From: Flavobacterium saliperosum
Lineage (GTDB): Bacteria; Bacteroidota; Bacteroidia; Flavobacteriales; Flavobacteriaceae
Length of the DNA stretch: 64,000 nucleotides
Assembly: GCF_900100625.1 (NCBI RefSeq)
Contig: NZ_FMTY01000003.1
Location: 131,424-195,423, forward strand
Direction of reading: 5' to 3'
Below the pieces are notes generated by a model, which had not been told where the DNA came from, ran no database searches, and was given only the letters and a program-made list of their open reading frames with translations. Shown one piece after another: positions 62,397 to 64,000 of the stretch (position 1 is its first letter; every line of letters starts with the position of its first letter). Made by a program: the position numbers and the translations under genes.

Positions 62397-63283
62397 TGAA
62401 AAAGTTTTTGTATTCTTTAACGATGGTTTTAGGTAGTGTTATTGTGTTATTATATGCAATGGACTACTTGTTCACTTGTGTGTATGAAACCTCTCAGCCC
62501 AGAAATAAGTTCCAATATATCCTTAAACTTAAGCCTCAAACCATTGACTATGTTTTTTTAGGGTCTTCCCGGGTTGCTAACCATATTGCTACAAAAGAAG
62601 TGGAGCAATTAACCGGGAGGAAAGCCATTAATTTGGGTATGGAAGGGGCACATTTGGAAGACAATCTGTTGCAGTTGAAGTTGTTATTGCATCAAGGGGT
62701 TAAGATAAAAAAACTTTTTTTGCAGGTAGATTATCAGTTTGAAGATGAAGGAAGGTCGCCTATTGCCCTTTCAGATGCCATGCCTTTTATCAAACATCCT
62801 GTTGTTAAAGAGCATATGCAATCCATCAATACTCCTGATTTTGAAGCCAATTATTATGTTCCTTTCTACAGGTACATGATGGCAGCTCCTAAAATAGGGT
62901 TTCGCGAATTTTTCTTTGCATCGATAAATAAGCAACCTAAAATAGATCCCGGCGAGGGGTTTACGCCGAAAACAGGGAACCATTCTTTCGGGAAATATGC
63001 GCTGCCCTCATCCATTTCCGAAACCAATGCCGCATTGGAAGGCATTAAAAAAATCTGTAAAGACCATCAAATCGAGGTAGTTTTCTTTTGTGCTCCTTTC
63101 TGTTCGGTAACTGAAAATAAAGAGTATATTCGGGAATTAAAAACAAAATTGCCGGAATTAAAAGATTATTCGGCGGGCTATGAAGATGAATTATTTTACG
63201 ATTGTGCACATTTAAACGAAAAAGGAGCGCTTTTCTTTACAAGACAATTGGTTACAAATGAATTACTAAATGAGGAACAATAA
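62396..63283 (+). CDS. Membrane-anchored SGNH/DltD-like protein paired with MBOAT copy 2
   Basis: A protein of 295 residues. N-terminal anchor (about 5-25), then V-F-L-G-S-S-R-V-A-N-H (block I with the nucleophile-type Ser), N-L-G-M-E-G-A-H (block with Gly/Asn type residues), V-V-F-F-C-A-P-F-C and D-C-A-H-L-N-E-K-G-A near the end (catalytic Asp and His). This is a fuller SGNH set than in the protein at 59931, to which it has little resemblance outside the blocks. Expected to finish acyl transfer to the exported glycan with MBOAT copy 2, whose gene it overlaps. Confidence 0.8.
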   Translation: MKKFLYSLTMVLGSVIVLLYAMDYLFTCVYETSQPRNKFQYILKLKPQTIDYVFLGSSRVANHIATKEVEQLTGRKAINLGMEGAHLEDNLLQLKLLLHQGVKIKKLFLQVDYQFEDEGRSPIALSDAMPFIKHPVVKEHMQSINTPDFEANYYVPFYRYMMAAPKIGFREFFFASINKQPKIDPGEGFTPKTGNHSFGKYALPSSISETNAALEGIKKICKDHQIEVVFFCAPFCSVTENKEYIRELKTKLPELKDYSAGYEDELFYDCAHLNEKGALFFTRQLVTNELLNEEQ

Positions 63284-64000
63284 AATTTTACTTTTATTCC
63301 CAGACGGTGTAGGAATCCGGAATTATCTCTATTCGGATGTTTTTAAAAATACCGAAGCGGAATTGATGCTGTTTCACAATTTTGATGATGAAACAGCAGC
63401 CGATGTAAAAAACCTAACCGGGCTTTCTCAGGCATTTAAAATTCCGAAATATAAAGAAACGCTTAAAGAAAAATTTTTAAGGGAGTTGATTTGTTTGTCG
63501 CGTTTGTACAGCAATTCCAAAAAAACAGGAAATCCATCCATCCTCGCCAATTGGAACAGGAAGCATAAAAGTTTTTCTAAAAAAGTTGTTTACAAGGCGA
63601 TTGAAATTATCGCTCCTTTTATAAAAAAATACACTACTATTCTGTCTTTAGAGTCGGTTTATCAAAAAGCCATACGCGCAACCCACTTTTATAATGAGGT
63701 AAGAAGCATACTCGAAAACGTACAGCCGGACATGTTGTTCTGCTCCCATCAAAGAGGGTTGCAATGTGCTACGATTTTTGCTGCAGCATCTGATTTGGGT
63801 ATTGCAACTTCCACGGTGATTTATTCCTGGGACAATCTTCCGAAAGCCCGAATGGCATTGCGCGCCGATAGCTATCTGGTTTGGTCTGATTATATGAAAC
63901 AGGAAATGGCATTGTATTATCCTGAAATCAATCAAGCGCAGGTTTATGTTACCGGAACCCCCCAATTTGAATGTTATGAATCAAATCATTTGATTATTCC
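63270..64000 (+). CDS. Glycosyltransferase-like protein, 3' end beyond the window
   Basis: The frame opens at ATG 63270, overlapping the end of the SGNH-like gene by 14 bases, and remains open to the last base (243 codons). It begins K-I-L-L-L-F-P-D-G-V-G-I-R-N-Y and later has P-D-M-L-F-C-S-H-Q-R-G and S-T-V-I-Y-S-W-D-N-L-P-K-A-R-M, then L-V-W-S-D-Y-M-K-Q-E and V-Y-V-T-G-T-P-Q-F. This is the order of elements in GT-B-type transferases acting in surface-carbohydrate loci (first-domain end, then the W-S-D-Y...V-T-G-T-P switch). The second domain lies outside, so donor motifs cannot be checked. Confidence 0.75.
   Translation, partial: MRNNKILLLFPDGVGIRNYLYSDVFKNTEAELMLFHNFDDETAADVKNLTGLSQAFKIPKYKETLKEKFLRELICLSRLYSNSKKTGNPSILANWNRKHKSFSKKVVYKAIEIIAPFIKKYTTILSLESVYQKAIRATHFYNEVRSILENVQPDMLFCSHQRGLQCATIFAAASDLGIATSTVIYSWDNLPKARMALRADSYLVWSDYMKQEMALYYPEINQAQVYVTGTPQFECYESNHLII

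Overview
The window looks like chromosomal DNA from a member of the Bacteroidota, most likely Flavobacteriaceae. The evidence is AT-leaning DNA, start regions without clear Shine-Dalgarno sequences, several promoters of the TAnnTTTG type, a large adhesin with a gliding-type (type IX secretion) C-terminal domain next to a PorP/SprF protein, and PAS-rich histidine kinases of the 'ELEQFAYIASHDLQEPLRM' type. No rRNA, tRNA, CRISPR array, transposase or phage gene was recognised.

Region 1 (1-15.9 kb, + strand) is an exopolysaccharide or glycan-assembly locus. It holds the end of an acyltransferase, three GT4 glycosyltransferases, a sugar-nucleotide epimerase, two tandem related membrane proteins (Wzy-like candidates), two initiating phosphoglycosyl transferases around a PglD-like acetyltransferase, a PglE-like aminotransferase, a PglF/CapD-like 4,6-dehydratase, and the Wza/Wzc export and tyrosine-kinase pair ending in a terminator. 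A CpsB-type phosphatase (minus strand, 16.8-17.5 kb) faces it. A small AT-rich orphan gene between inverted repeats lies between kinase and phosphatase.

Region 2 (17.6-22.4 kb, minus strand) is signalling: two receiver-only regulators, a LytTR regulator whose receiver lacks the phospho-acceptor Asp, a TPR protein with a histidine-kinase dimerisation domain but no ATPase domain, and a GAF histidine kinase. Region 3 (22.8-30.9 kb, minus strand) is a three-gene surface-adhesin operon: a ~1740-residue T9SS cargo with seven 79-residue repeats, a PorP/SprF protein, and a PD40/OmpA-type lipid- or peptidoglycan-associated protein. Region 4 (31.4-42.7 kb, + strand) is a second signalling block: a multi-PAS/GAF kinase split inside a PAS domain into two ORFs, two smaller kinases, and three receiver proteins, one of them receiver-PAS-dimerisation without ATPase.

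Region 5 (43.7-64 kb, + strand) is a second surface-polysaccharide locus of the ABC-transporter type (Wzm/Wzt). It carries GDP-fucose genes (gmd, fcl), a nonulosonic (sialic/legionaminic-type) acid pathway (NeuA-, NeuB-, NeuC-like), several glycosyltransferases, a methyltransferase-like protein, acetyltransferases, and two tandem MBOAT + SGNH-like acylation pairs. Two genes here (an acetyltransferase at 55.4 kb and a GT2 at 57.2 kb) are each broken by one missing base in a short homopolymer. An orphan copy of the neuC 3' end sits just before the first MBOAT gene, and a shorter piece of it sits before the second. This marks cassette-style rearrangement of the locus. The bacillosamine-type genes of region 1 could feed the nonulosonate genes of region 5, which is inference. 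The window ends inside a glycosyltransferase-like gene.
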